64,000 nt of DNA from Azospirillum soli (GTDB lineage Bacteria; Pseudomonadota; Alphaproteobacteria; Azospirillales; Azospirillaceae): the NCBI RefSeq assembly GCF_017876165.1, contig NZ_JAGINQ010000011.1:124001-188000 (forward strand), written 5' to 3'. The notes under the pieces are model-generated. The model searched no databases, was not told the origin of the DNA, and saw only the letters and a list, made by a program, of their open reading frames with translations. A program made the position numbers and the translations under genes. Of the stretch, positions 1 to 8,199 are shown one piece after another (the stretch's first letter is position 1; each line of letters opens with the position of its first letter).

Positions 1-443
1 AGGGGCTGCGGTCGGAAATGTTCGCCCGGCCCCGCATCCTCGCCATCGCCAGCCCGGAGTTCAAGGCGCGCTATCCCGACGTGCGCACCCCCGCCGATCT
101 CATCGGCTTGCCCCTGATCCACGAACAGTCGACCGGCATGTGGGAGGCGTGGCTGGAGGAGGCCGGCGTGACCGACCTGTTCCGGCTGCGCGGCCCCCGG
201 CTGTGGCAGGCCCACCTGACTATCGAGGCCGCCCGCCTCGGCCGCGGGGTGGCGCTGGTCAGCGACCTGCTGGTCGCCGACGAGTTGGCCCGCGGCGAAC
301 TGATGGAGATGGTGGACAGCAACGTCACCATCGGCGGCTATTACTTCATCGCTCCGGCCCAGAAATGGAACACGCCGGTCATCGCCGCCATCCGGCAATG
401 GTTGCGGGCCGTCTTCCCGCCGGAGCACTCCCCCAACGTCTGA
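1..443 (+). CDS. LysR-family transcriptional regulator, C-terminal fragment (cut by window start)
   Basis: The open frame runs in from the window edge (codons GLRSE precede the first Met at 18), so the N-terminal helix-turn-helix lies outside. What remains, about 146 residues, is the second half of a LysR effector-binding domain of the GcvA type: a segment beginning ILAIASPEF, then a conserved AARLGRGVALVSDLLV stretch, ending near a QWLRAVF helix. It sits 44 bp upstream of matB on the same strand, so it is a plausible activator of the malonate/thioesterase pair, although LysR genes are more often divergent from their targets. The effector is unknown. Confidence 0.88.
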   Translation, partial: GLRSEMFARPRILAIASPEFKARYPDVRTPADLIGLPLIHEQSTGMWEAWLEEAGVTDLFRLRGPRLWQAHLTIEAARLGRGVALVSDLLVADELARGELMEMVDSNVTIGGYYFIAPAQKWNTPVIAAIRQWLRAVFPPEHSPNV

Positions 444-487
444 GGTGTGGCGTCCCAGCCCCTCACGACCCTTGCGGAACCCGAACC

Positions 488-1993
488 ATGTCCGAATCCC
501 TATTCAACCATGTCCTGAACCCGTCCGTCGATCCGGGCCGCGGCGCCATCGAACTGGCCGACGGCGGCCGCGTGACTTACGGCGAACTGCGCGCGGCGTC
601 CGGGCGGATGGCCAACGCCATTACCGCCGCCGGAGTGCGGCCGGGCGACCGTGTCGCCGTCCAGGTGGAGAAGTCGCTCGAAGCGCTCGTCCTCTATCTC
701 GGGTGCTTGCGGTCCGGGGCGGTCTATCTGCCGCTGAACACCGCCTACACCCCGGCCGAACTCGGCTACTTCATCGGGGATGCCGAGCCGGCGCTGGTCG
801 TCTGCGATCCGGCGCGGTTGGAGGCCACCGCGCCGATGGCCGGCGACGCGCGCCTACTCACTCTCGACGCCCAGGGAAGGGGCTCGCTCGCGGATGCCAT
901 GGCGGGGCAACCGGACGACTTCGCGACGGTCGCTTGCGGCACCGACGACCTCGCCGCCATCCTCTACACCTCGGGCACCACCGGGCGTTCCAAGGGCGCG
1001 ATGCTGACCCAGGGAAACCTGCTGACCAACGCGCAAGTGCTCCGCGCGGAATGGAGGTTCACGCCGGAGGACGTGCTGCTCCATGCTCTGCCGCTGTTCC
1101 ACACCCACGGCCTGTTCGTCGCCTGCAACGTGGCGCTGATGGCCGGGGCGACAACGATTTTGCTGCCGCGCTTCGACCCAGCGGCGATGCTGGAAAGGCT
1201 GCCCCGCTCCACGGTGATGATGGGGGTGCCGACCTTCTACACCCGGCTGCTCGGGCAGGACGCGCTGACGGCGGATCTGTGCCGTTCCGTCCGTCTGTTC
1301 GTTTCCGGTTCGGCGCCCCTGCTGGCCGAAACGCACCGTGCCTGGGAATCGCGCACCAGTCACCGGATCCTGGAGCGCTACGGCATGACCGAAACGGGGA
1401 TGCTCACCTCCAACCCCTACGATGGTGACCGCATCGCCGGCACGGTGGGCCTGCCTCTGCCGGGGGTCGAGGCGCGCATCGCCGACCCACAAACCGGTGC
1501 CCTGCTGCCGGACGGCGAAATCGGCGTGGTGGAGGTGAAAGGCCCGAACGTCTTCAAGGGGTACTGGCGCATGCCGGAGAAGACCGCCGCCGAGTTTCGC
1601 GCGGACGGCTTCTTCATCACCGGCGACCTCGGCCGGATCGACGAGCGCGGCTATCTGCACATCGTCGGACGCGGCAAGGATCTCATCATCAGCGGTGGCT
1701 TCAACGTTTACCCCAAGGAGGTGGAAGGGGAGATCGACGCCCTTCCCGGAGTCCTGGAAAGCGCCGTCGTCGGCGTTCCTCACCCTGATTTCGGGGAGGG
1801 CGTGGTGGCCGTGCTCGTGCCCGACCACTCCGCGCCCATCACCGAAGCCGCCGTGACCGCTGCGCTGACCGAACGCCTGGCCCGTTACAAGCAGCCCAAG
1901 CGTGTGATTGTCGTTGACGAACTGCCGCGCAACAGCATGGGCAAGGTGCAGAAGGCGCTGCTTCGTGAACGGCACGCCGGAATTTTCCAATGA
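488..1993 (+). CDS. matB: Malonyl-CoA synthetase (MatB), ANL superfamily
   Basis: 501 residues, the usual length for MatB. It would form malonyl-CoA from malonate, CoA and ATP in the cytoplasm. The ANL core motifs are all visible: the phosphate loop YTSGTTGRSKG near residues 160-170, YGMTET near 300, the hinge GRGKDLIISGG near 395 and the adenylation lysine in NSMGKVQK near 485. The open frame extends upstream to 140, but that part overlaps the LysR gene and is not protein-like; Met488 (MSESLFNHVL) matches the family N-terminus. The ribosome site is weak. The stop overlaps the next start (ATGA). Substrate specificity for malonate rather than a methyl- or longer dicarboxylate is by family resemblance only. 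Confidence 0.88.
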   Translation: MSESLFNHVLNPSVDPGRGAIELADGGRVTYGELRAASGRMANAITAAGVRPGDRVAVQVEKSLEALVLYLGCLRSGAVYLPLNTAYTPAELGYFIGDAEPALVVCDPARLEATAPMAGDARLLTLDAQGRGSLADAMAGQPDDFATVACGTDDLAAILYTSGTTGRSKGAMLTQGNLLTNAQVLRAEWRFTPEDVLLHALPLFHTHGLFVACNVALMAGATTILLPRFDPAAMLERLPRSTVMMGVPTFYTRLLGQDALTADLCRSVRLFVSGSAPLLAETHRAWESRTSHRILERYGMTETGMLTSNPYDGDRIAGTVGLPLPGVEARIADPQTGALLPDGEIGVVEVKGPNVFKGYWRMPEKTAAEFRADGFFITGDLGRIDERGYLHIVGRGKDLIISGGFNVYPKEVEGEIDALPGVLESAVVGVPHPDFGEGVVAVLVPDHSAPITEAAVTAALTERLARYKQPKRVIVVDELPRNSMGKVQKALLRERHAGIFQ

Positions 1994-2520
1994 GCGGGGA
2001 CGATACGCTGCCGACGGAGATCCTGCTCTCGGACGTGCGGACCGTCGAGGAGGACTGGATCGACCTGTATGGCCACATGAACATGGTGCGCTACGTCGCC
2101 CTGTTCGATGAGGTCGGCTACGCCCTTCTCGACCGCTGGGGGTTGGGTGAAACCTACACGCGGGAGAAACGGTATGGCCTGTTCGTCGTCAACGTCGCGG
2201 TCCACTACCGGCGTGAATTGCGCGCCGGAACGCCGCTCGTCCTGGCCATGCGGTTGTTGGACGCCGACGACAAGCGAATGCTGAGCCTGCTGGAACTGAG
2301 ACGGGCGGATGACGGAACGGTCGCCGCGACCATGGAGCAGCTTTCGATTCATGTGGATCTCGACACCCGCAAAGTCGTCCCGTTCGATCCGGCTTTGGCG
2401 GCCCGGTTGCGCGGCTTGGCGGACATCCAGTCCGGCTTTCCCTTGCCGCCCGGTCATCAACGGAAACTCTTTCTGATACCGAAGGCGTTTGATGGCTTCC
2501 ATCAAACGTCGTCGGTTTAA
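1990..2520 (+). CDS. Hotdog-fold acyl-CoA thioesterase (4HBT type, betainyl-CoA thioesterase-like)
   Basis: 176 residues, overlapping matB by four bases (ATGA) and so translationally coupled. It has the single hotdog domain pattern: EDWIDLYGHMNMVRYVALFD with the characteristic GHMN, then a central beta region containing ADDKRMLSLLEL and the strand EQLSIHVDL. The DADDKR...E.LSIHVD pattern resembles thioesterases of the CdhB/betainyl-CoA group more than YbgC. The last dozen residues (KAFDGFHQTSSV) are encoded inside an inverted repeat at 2486-2508, which suggests the native C-terminus was replaced when a repeat element inserted. Candidate substrates are a malonyl-type CoA ester made with MatB, or betainyl-CoA from the carnitine genes about 20 kb away. 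Confidence 0.8.
   Translation: MSGDDTLPTEILLSDVRTVEEDWIDLYGHMNMVRYVALFDEVGYALLDRWGLGETYTREKRYGLFVVNVAVHYRRELRAGTPLVLAMRLLDADDKRMLSLLELRRADDGTVAATMEQLSIHVDLDTRKVVPFDPALAARLRGLADIQSGFPLPPGHQRKLFLIPKAFDGFHQTSSV
2486..2508. repeat. Perfect 10-bp-stem inverted repeat at thioesterase 3' end
   Basis: CGTTTGATGG (2486-2495), CTT loop, CCATCAAACG (2499-2508). It lies inside the last codons of the thioesterase gene and is followed 34 bp later by a second, longer hairpin. There is no T-tract, so a simple intrinsic terminator is unlikely; an extragenic repeat or mobile-element end fits better. Confidence 0.75.
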
Positions 2521-2541
2521 ACCCGACAGCACTTTGCGCAG

Positions 2542-2574
2542 CTCTCGCCCTTTGCCTCAGGCAAAGTGCGAGAG
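2542..2574. repeat. Long near-perfect hairpin (REP/IS-end-like or terminator)
   Basis: A 33-bp palindrome centred on 2558: 16 pairs with a single mismatch (2549/2567), arms CTCTCGCCCTTTGCC and its complement. A further copy of GCACTTTGC at 2529-2537 can pair with the right arm, giving an alternative fold. No poly-T follows. It lies between the thioesterase and the decayed transposase and may be a remnant end of that element or a bidirectional mRNA stabiliser. Confidence 0.7.
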
Positions 2575-2689
2575 GGGCATACAGCCGGCCGAACATGAAG
2601 CATTCATGCGCCGGCCGTACGACGCGTTGAACCGACGGACACGGCGCCAGAAGTCAACGTGTTGCATGGATGGGGGCCTGTCGTAGGCA

Positions 2690-3125
2690 ACGACCCCAAG
2701 TTCCGGGCCAGTTCCGAAGAACCGAGAATCAGGGCATCGACGAACCGTTGCTCGACGGCGTCGTTCATTTCCGGATCGGCCACCACCAGCCACGATGCCC
2801 AACGTTTCGAGGGCATCTTCCACACTCCCGCTGTGCGCATCGCACCGGATGAGGTCGGGTCGCGCATTGCGAAGGGGCGGATCCAGCGCGGAACCGTCCG
2901 TAATTGGCCGCGGAAGCCTCGCTCCTGCCTCTCCTGCCAAAGCCAAGCGGCATTATGGCAGCCGTTGCCTCAGCGCTAATGCAGGTACACGGCATGGACA
3001 TCGACCGCACTGCCGCGGGATCGCCAGGGCCAGACCGGAGGGCGGCCTGACGGCACCCACTCTCGCACTGTCTTGCGATTGACGCCGAGCGTGCGTGCCG
3101 GGCGGGGCGCACCATCATCCATCTC
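2690..3125 (-). pseudogene. Decayed ISL3-type transposase remnant
   Basis: No intact frame. Two minus-strand frames joined by a shift read like an ISL3-family transposase. The first frame contains the helix-turn-helix stretch ARTLGVNRKTVREWVPSGR followed by PPVWPWRSRGSAVDVHAVYL. Then come a stop near 2977 and another at about 2970. The next frame reads GNGCHNAAWLWQERQERGF, RGQLRTVPRWIRP, then MPSKRWASWLVVADPEMND and VEQRFVDALILGSSELARNL. These are the usual HTH, zinc-region and PSxRxAxWL landmarks of that family in the right order. The catalytic core downstream is missing or unrecognisable. It marks an old insertion upstream of the siderophore receptor. Confidence 0.65.
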
Positions 3126-3188
3126 CACAGTTCGCGACGGTCTGGCAGCAGACATGTCTTGCAGGAGCCGCCACGCCCTGCATACAAT

Positions 3189-3207
3189 GATAATGATTCG
3201 CATTTGC
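3189..3207 (+). promoter_or_regulatory. Fur-box-like site upstream of siderophore receptor
   Basis: Read against the 19-bp Fur consensus, about 14 positions match, including the first nine (GATAATGAT). It lies about 95 bp before the receptor start codon. Together with the receptor/PepSY gene content this supports iron-repressed transcription of 3303-7928. Confidence 0.7.
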
Positions 3208-3302
3208 ATTAGTTGACGCCGATACCGACCCCTTCGGGGGACACCGTGCCGGCCGCTGACATTGCGTTCCAGAGACCGCCGTTTGACAGAGGAACCGGCA
3301 CC

Positions 3303-5558
3303 ATGAAACGAGCCCACGGCGAGGCTGCTTTGCGCCAAGCCGCCCACCGTCGCAGCGACACGTGCGCTGCGCCCGACGCCTTCGTTCCCGGTCTGCGGCC
3401 GGTCGCCATGGCTGCCCACTTGGCCGGCGCCGTGCTGGCGGGCAGCTTTTCCTTCTCGTCGGCAGCCCATGCCCAGTCGCCGGCAACCGCCCCGGCCGCA
3501 ACGCCCGGACCTACGACCTTGCCATCCCTGCAGGTCACGGCCACCCCTGGGCCGCTTCCGGGCGAACTTCCGCCGCCCTATGCCGGAGGCCAGGTCGCAC
3601 GAGGCGGATCGCTGGGGCTGCTCGGCGCCAAGGACACCATGGACACGCCGTTCAGCACGGTCAACTACACCTCCGACCTGATCGAGAACCAGCAGGCGCG
3701 CACGGCGGCCGACACGCTGATCAACGACGCCTCGGTGCGCCTCACGACGGGCAGCAACGGCTTCGACGACACGTTCCAGATTCGTGGCTTCACGGTTCCT
3801 TCGAGCGACGTGGGCTTCAACGGCCTGTACGGCCTGGTTTCCTCCAACCGCGTGCCCGCGCAACTCATCGAGCGCATTGAGCTGCTCAAGGGACCCGGCG
3901 CGCTCATCAACGGCATCGCTCCCGGCGGCAGCATCGGCGGCGGCATCAACATCGTCAGCAAGCGCGCCGGTGATGTTCCCCTGACGCGCCTGACCACCAC
4001 GTACCAAAGCGATTCCAACTTCGGCCTCCATGTGGACACGGGGCGGCGCTTTGGAGAGAACAACGCCTGGGGCGTGCGGTTCAACGGCCTGCTGCGCGAC
4101 GGCGAAGCCTCGATCGATGACGGCAACGTGCGGAGCGGCGTCGGCGCGCTGGCGGTGGACTATCGGGGCGAGCGCCTGCGCTGGTCGTTCGACGCCGTCA
4201 TCCAGCGTGACGATACGGACAACTTCCGTCCGCAGATCGGCATCCTTCCCACCACCACGGCCATCCCGGCTCCGCCCGACGCGCGCAGCAACTGGTATCC
4301 GGGCACGACGCTCCTTCAGAAGGACAAGACCGTCGCCTCGAACATCGAGCTCGACCTGACGGAATCGCTGACCGCCTACGCGGGAATCGGGTACCGGGAC
4401 GGCTCGAACGACCAGATCTTCCCGGTTTCCGGCCCTGCCGTGAACGCGCTCGGCAACTTCTCGGTCCGCAGCTCCTATTACGATTCCTACACCGAGACGG
4501 TCAGCGGCACGGCCGGCGTGCGCTGGCGCTTCGAAACGGGCCCCATCCGCCACTCGCTGAACGTCGGCTATTCGGGCTTCAAGCAGGAAGCCGGCAACGT
4601 CTACATTCAGTCGGCCGGCACGAACGCGTCGAACATCTACAGGCCGTCTCCGCTTCCCGTCATCACCGCCCCGCGCACCGACCCGCAGAAGGCATCCGAC
4701 ACGACGCTGACCAGCGTCGCGGTGGCCGACACGCTGTCGGTCCTGGACGACCGCGTGCTGCTGACCGTGGGCGTGCGTGACCAGACGGTGAAGGTGGACA
4801 GCTACAGCACGACCACCGGCGCGCTGACGAGCAAGTATGACGCCAGCGCAACGACGCCTCTGGCGGGCCTGGTCGTCAAGCCGCTGGATTATGTCTCGGT
4901 CTACGCGAACTACGCCGAGGGCCTGACGCGCGGCACCATCGTCGGCGCCGGCTACGCCAACACAGGCGCGGTGCTGGCTCCGTACAAGTCGAAGCAGTAT
5001 GAGGCCGGCGTCAAGGTCGATTGGGGCACCATCACGACGGCGGCCGCCGTCTTCCAGCTGTCGAAGCCGAACTCGATCCGCACGGCGTCCAACGAGTTGG
5101 CCTACGACGGCGAGCAGCGCAACCGCGGCCTGGAACTGTCGGCCTATGGCGAGCTTCTGCCCGGCCTGCGCGGCATGGCCAGCGCGTCCTTCCTGAAGCC
5201 GGAACTGACGCGCACGGCCGTTGCGTCGGAGCAGGGCAACGACGCCGCCGGCGTGCCGGACAAGACCTTCTCCGCCGGCCTCGACTGGGATACGCCGTGG
5301 GTTGACGGCCTCGCCCTCAACGGGCGCGTGATTTACACCTCGGGCTCGTATCTGACCAACGCCAACACCTTGCGCTTCGACGACTGGACCCGCGTGGACA
5401 TCGGCGCCCGCTACAACGCCACGGTGGCGGGCAAGCCCGTCGTGCTGCGCGCCAACGTCGAGAACCTTTTCGACAAGAACTATTGGCTCACGACCGGCAC
5501 CTACGTGACCGTCGGCGCACCTCGGACCGTGCTGCTGTCCGCCTCGGTCGACTTCTGA
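3303..5558 (+). CDS. TonB-dependent outer-membrane siderophore receptor
   Basis: 751 residues from Met3303, chosen because it is preceded by AGAGGAA at good spacing; the frame could extend to a TTG at 3213, inside the Fur-box promoter region. A long signal peptide ends at SSAAHA-Q about residue 57. The plug begins near residue 110 (VNYTSDLIENQQARTAADTL) and contains IQIRG-like FQIRGFTV and IERIELLKGPGALINGI, typical of the FhuA/FpvA-type siderophore class. A 22-strand barrel follows and the protein ends LSASVDF with the terminal Phe of outer-membrane barrels. It would take up a ferric siderophore using TonB energy. Substrate cannot be assigned; hydroxamates or catecholates are both possible. 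It heads the operon with DUF3649, PepSY and DUF3325 genes. Confidence 0.93.
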   Translation: MKRAHGEAALRQAAHRRSDTCAAPDAFVPGLRPVAMAAHLAGAVLAGSFSFSSAAHAQSPATAPAATPGPTTLPSLQVTATPGPLPGELPPPYAGGQVARGGSLGLLGAKDTMDTPFSTVNYTSDLIENQQARTAADTLINDASVRLTTGSNGFDDTFQIRGFTVPSSDVGFNGLYGLVSSNRVPAQLIERIELLKGPGALINGIAPGGSIGGGINIVSKRAGDVPLTRLTTTYQSDSNFGLHVDTGRRFGENNAWGVRFNGLLRDGEASIDDGNVRSGVGALAVDYRGERLRWSFDAVIQRDDTDNFRPQIGILPTTTAIPAPPDARSNWYPGTTLLQKDKTVASNIELDLTESLTAYAGIGYRDGSNDQIFPVSGPAVNALGNFSVRSSYYDSYTETVSGTAGVRWRFETGPIRHSLNVGYSGFKQEAGNVYIQSAGTNASNIYRPSPLPVITAPRTDPQKASDTTLTSVAVADTLSVLDDRVLLTVGVRDQTVKVDSYSTTTGALTSKYDASATTPLAGLVVKPLDYVSVYANYAEGLTRGTIVGAGYANTGAVLAPYKSKQYEAGVKVDWGTITTAAAVFQLSKPNSIRTASNELAYDGEQRNRGLELSAYGELLPGLRGMASASFLKPELTRTAVASEQGNDAAGVPDKTFSAGLDWDTPWVDGLALNGRVIYTSGSYLTNANTLRFDDWTRVDIGARYNATVAGKPVVLRANVENLFDKNYWLTTGTYVTVGAPRTVLLSASVDF

Positions 5559-5638
5559 TGCTCCCGTCTCCCGGTCGGCTCGACGGGTTCGTCAAGCCGG
5601 CCGGGGCAAGGACGGCCTCACCCGACGAGTAGGGTCTG

Positions 5639-5995
5639 ATGGATTCTGACATGCCCTGGAAGGGCAGCGGTGCCCGAGGGGCCGGCGGCACCCTCCAGCC
5701 CCCCCTCCAGCCAATGAGCGCGGCGGCGAAGCGGCTCCGCAAGGTCGGTCCGCTTGTCTCGCGCATCGTGGCCGCGCTGTTCGGCGGCTATGCGCTGGCC
5801 GCGCTCGGCAGCGTGGCTGCACTCGCGCTTCCGATGAGCAAGCCCCAGGCCGTGCTCACCGGTATGCTGGCGAGTTTCGCGATCTACGCCGGTGCCGTGA
5901 TCTGGGTCTTCGCGGCGCGCAGTGCCCTGCGTGCCTGGGCGGGGCTGCTTGCGGTGGCCGCGCCGCTGCTGCTGGCCGCGTGGTCGGTCTGGTGA
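5639..5995 (+). CDS. DUF3649-type small membrane protein of siderophore operons
   Basis: 118 residues with three hydrophobic segments (from about VSRIVAALFGGYALAAL, AVLTGMLASFAIYAGAVIW, and a C-terminal LLAVAAPLLLAAWSVW). The length, the segment order and the position between a TonB receptor and a PepSY protein match DUF3649 proteins found in ferric-siderophore operons. Function in that family is not established; an inner-membrane role in handling imported iron is inferred. A start at Met5714 (MSAAAKRLRK) is an alternative. The 3' end lies 14 bp before the preferred start of the next gene. Confidence 0.8.
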   Translation: MDSDMPWKGSGARGAGGTLQPPLQPMSAAAKRLRKVGPLVSRIVAALFGGYALAALGSVAALALPMSKPQAVLTGMLASFAIYAGAVIWVFAARSALRAWAGLLAVAAPLLLAAWSVW

Positions 5996-6009
5996 CGAGG
6001 AGATCCCGC

Positions 6010-7635
6010 GTGAAGACGAAGCAAGAGCCGCGCCCCGCCGGTCGCGGCATCCGGCAGAGCATGTCCGACCTGCACACGTGGACCGGCCTGCTACTCGGCT
6101 GGATCCTTTATGCCATGTTCCTCACTGGGACCGTGGCCTATTTCAAGGACGAGCTGTCGCAATGGATGCGTCCCGAACTGCCGCATCAGGTCCAAGTGCC
6201 CGATCGGGCCGTGGTGGCCCAGCGCATCGCCGACGAACTCGGCACCCTCGCGTCCGGCAGCCCGCAATGGGGCATGCGCCTGCCGGACGCGCGCAACAAC
6301 AGCGTCCAAGCCTTCTGGCGCACATCCTCCACTCCGGGCCAGCGCGGCTTCGGTGAAGCCAACCTCGATCCCTCCACCGGCCGGAAGGTGACCTCGCGCG
6401 ATACGCTGGGCGGCGACTTCTTTTATCGTTTTCACTTCCAGTTCCATTACATGCCGGCGGTGTGGGGGCGGTGGATCGCGGGTGTCGCGGCCATGTTCAT
6501 GCTCGTGGCCATCGTCAGCGGCGTCATCACGCACAAGAAGATCTTCGCCGATTTCTTCACCTTCCGCTGGGGCAAGGGGCAGCGCTCGTGGCTCGACGCG
6601 CACAACGCGCTGTCGGTGTTCGGGCTGCCGTTCCATGCGATGATCACCTACACCGGGCTGGTCACGCTGATGGCGCTGTACATGCCATGGGGCGAACAGG
6701 CGGCCTTCAAAACGCAGGCCGAGCGCCAGCAGCTTACGGCCGAACTCAGCGCCTTCATCCAGCCGGGCAGGGCCACCGGGGAAAAGGTGCCGCTCGCGTC
6801 GGTCGAGGACATGGTGTGGCAGGCACAGGAACGCTGGGGCCGCGACAATGTCGGCCGCGTCACGATCACTCACCCCGGCGATGCCGCCGCGCGGGTGGCC
6901 GTGGCGCGCGGGGAGGCCGGCCGTGTCTCCATGAGCCCGCAGTACATGGAGTTCGAGGGCGCCACCGGCAGGCTGCTGGGAATCCGCGAGGGCGTGGGGC
7001 CGGCGGCCGAGACGCGCGGCGTGCTCTATGCGCTGCATCTGGGGCGTTTCAGCGACACCGTGACGCGCTGGCTGTACGTTCTCGTCAGCCTCAGCGGCAC
7101 GGCCATGGTGGGCACCGGTCTGGTGATGTGGACCGTGAAGCGGCGGCAGAAGCTGCCCGATCCGGATCGGCCCTACGTCGGCTTCCGCGTCGTGGAGCGG
7201 CTGAATGTCGCGAGCATCGCCGGCCTGTCGGTCGCCATGACGGCGTTCCTTTGGGCCAACCGCCTGCTGCCCCAGACGCTGGCGGAACGCGCGAGCTGGG
7301 AGGTCCATATGTTCTTCATCGTCTGGGCGCTGGCGCTGGTGCACGCCGTCCTGCGTCCGCCCCGGAAGGCTTGGGTCGAACAGCTGTGGACGGCCACCGC
7401 ACTGCTGACGCTGTTGCCCGTCCTCAACGCGGTCACCACGCAACGGTCCCTGTGGCACAGCCTGGCCGAAGGCGACTGGGTGTTCGTCGGCATGGACCTG
7501 ATGTGCTGGGCGCTGGCCGTGCTCCACGCGGTGTTGGCGATGCGCACGGCCCGGCACCGGCCCGAACTTCAATCCGTACGCAGGCCGGATCGGCAACCTG
7601 CGAGCGGCGTCGCGTTGCGTGAAGGTGAAGCATGA
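6010..7635 (+). CDS. PepSY-associated TM protein, putative siderophore-iron reductase/uptake factor
   Basis: 541 residues. Start taken at GTG6010 because AGGAG lies seven bases upstream; a GTG at 5980 would overlap the previous gene. The protein begins with a cytoplasmic tail, then TM1 (TGLLLGWILYAMFLTGTVAYF), a large periplasmic PepSY region, a conserved H-rich stretch (YRFHFQFHYMP, then RWIAGVAAMFMLVAIVSGVI), a second periplasmic part and three or four C-terminal TM helices. PiuB/FoxB-like members of this family accompany siderophore receptors and are thought to act in reductive release of iron, which is knowledge of the family and not visible here. Overlaps the next gene by ATGA. Confidence 0.87.
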   Translation: MKTKQEPRPAGRGIRQSMSDLHTWTGLLLGWILYAMFLTGTVAYFKDELSQWMRPELPHQVQVPDRAVVAQRIADELGTLASGSPQWGMRLPDARNNSVQAFWRTSSTPGQRGFGEANLDPSTGRKVTSRDTLGGDFFYRFHFQFHYMPAVWGRWIAGVAAMFMLVAIVSGVITHKKIFADFFTFRWGKGQRSWLDAHNALSVFGLPFHAMITYTGLVTLMALYMPWGEQAAFKTQAERQQLTAELSAFIQPGRATGEKVPLASVEDMVWQAQERWGRDNVGRVTITHPGDAAARVAVARGEAGRVSMSPQYMEFEGATGRLLGIREGVGPAAETRGVLYALHLGRFSDTVTRWLYVLVSLSGTAMVGTGLVMWTVKRRQKLPDPDRPYVGFRVVERLNVASIAGLSVAMTAFLWANRLLPQTLAERASWEVHMFFIVWALALVHAVLRPPRKAWVEQLWTATALLTLLPVLNAVTTQRSLWHSLAEGDWVFVGMDLMCWALAVLHAVLAMRTARHRPELQSVRRPDRQPASGVALREGEA

Positions 7636-7928
7636 ACCATCTCTTGCCGTTCGTGCTGAGCCTGGCGGGGTTCACCGCGCTGGCGTTGGCGATGGACCGC
7701 CAGCAGCGCGACGTCATCGGACGGTCTCTGCCGAGGTCCGTAACGCGCGCCCTGCGCATCGCCGGAACATGCGCTCTGCTGCTGGCGCTGGGCGTCCTCG
7801 TCGCTTGGCAAGGCTGGGGCCTTGGCCTCGTGATCTTCAGCGGCCACACCAGCTTGGCCGCCGGCGTCGTGCACGGTTCGCTCATCGGCTATGCCAGGAA
7901 ATACGCACGCTCAACGAAGCACCGGTAG
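7632..7928 (+). CDS. DUF3325-type small membrane protein
   Basis: 98 residues and three predicted TM segments (LLPFVLSLAGFTALALAM, ALRIAGTCALLLALGVLVAW, and GLVIFSGHTSLAAGVVHGSL). Its start overlaps the PepSY stop (ATGA), so it is the last gene of the Fur-linked receptor operon. Proteins of this size with this SGHTS-type third helix next to PepSY proteins belong to DUF3325, function unknown. Confidence 0.8.
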   Translation: MNHLLPFVLSLAGFTALALAMDRQQRDVIGRSLPRSVTRALRIAGTCALLLALGVLVAWQGWGLGLVIFSGHTSLAAGVVHGSLIGYARKYARSTKHR

Positions 7929-7967
7929 GGGAGGGGCCTATTCGTCCTACCAGTCGAACCGCAAGGG

Positions 7968-7988
7968 CGCTTCGCGGAACGCGAAGCG
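7968..7988. terminator. Hairpin after receptor operon
   Basis: CGCTTCGCG (7968-7976), GAA loop, CGCGAAGCG (7980-7988): a perfect 9-bp stem 40 bp after the DUF3325 stop. No T-run follows, so factor-independent termination is uncertain. Confidence 0.45.
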
Positions 7989-8165
7989 ATTAAGGTGGCG
8001 CACGATTGCGTCCTTGAGCCCCTCACGTTGCTCCTCGGCGCTTGCCTCCTGCCGGCACCGCCACGCTTCAGCCCCATCACGAGGCAGGCCGGCGCCCGAC
8101 GGTTACACACCGTTACACTCTGCAACCAAAATACCCTTGCGCTCGAACGCGGCAGGCGATTGAAA

Positions 8166-8182
8166 ATGCGTATCAAACGCAT
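8166..8182. promoter_or_regulatory. Palindrome just upstream of macA-like gene, possible operator
   Basis: ATGCGT-ATCAA-ACGCAT, a 6-bp inverted repeat 18 bp before the GTG start of the exporter operon. It only weakly resembles a Fur box (about 10 of 19 positions). It may be a repressor site or simply a stem over the ribosome-binding region. Confidence 0.35.
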
Positions 8183-8199
8183 CCCATCGGAAGCCTTTC

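Noticed and set aside
2976-4553. 525-codon minus-strand frame opposite the siderophore receptor
   Set aside because: Only its last 45 codons (2976-3125) are meaningful, as transposase remnant; the rest is shadow of the receptor gene.
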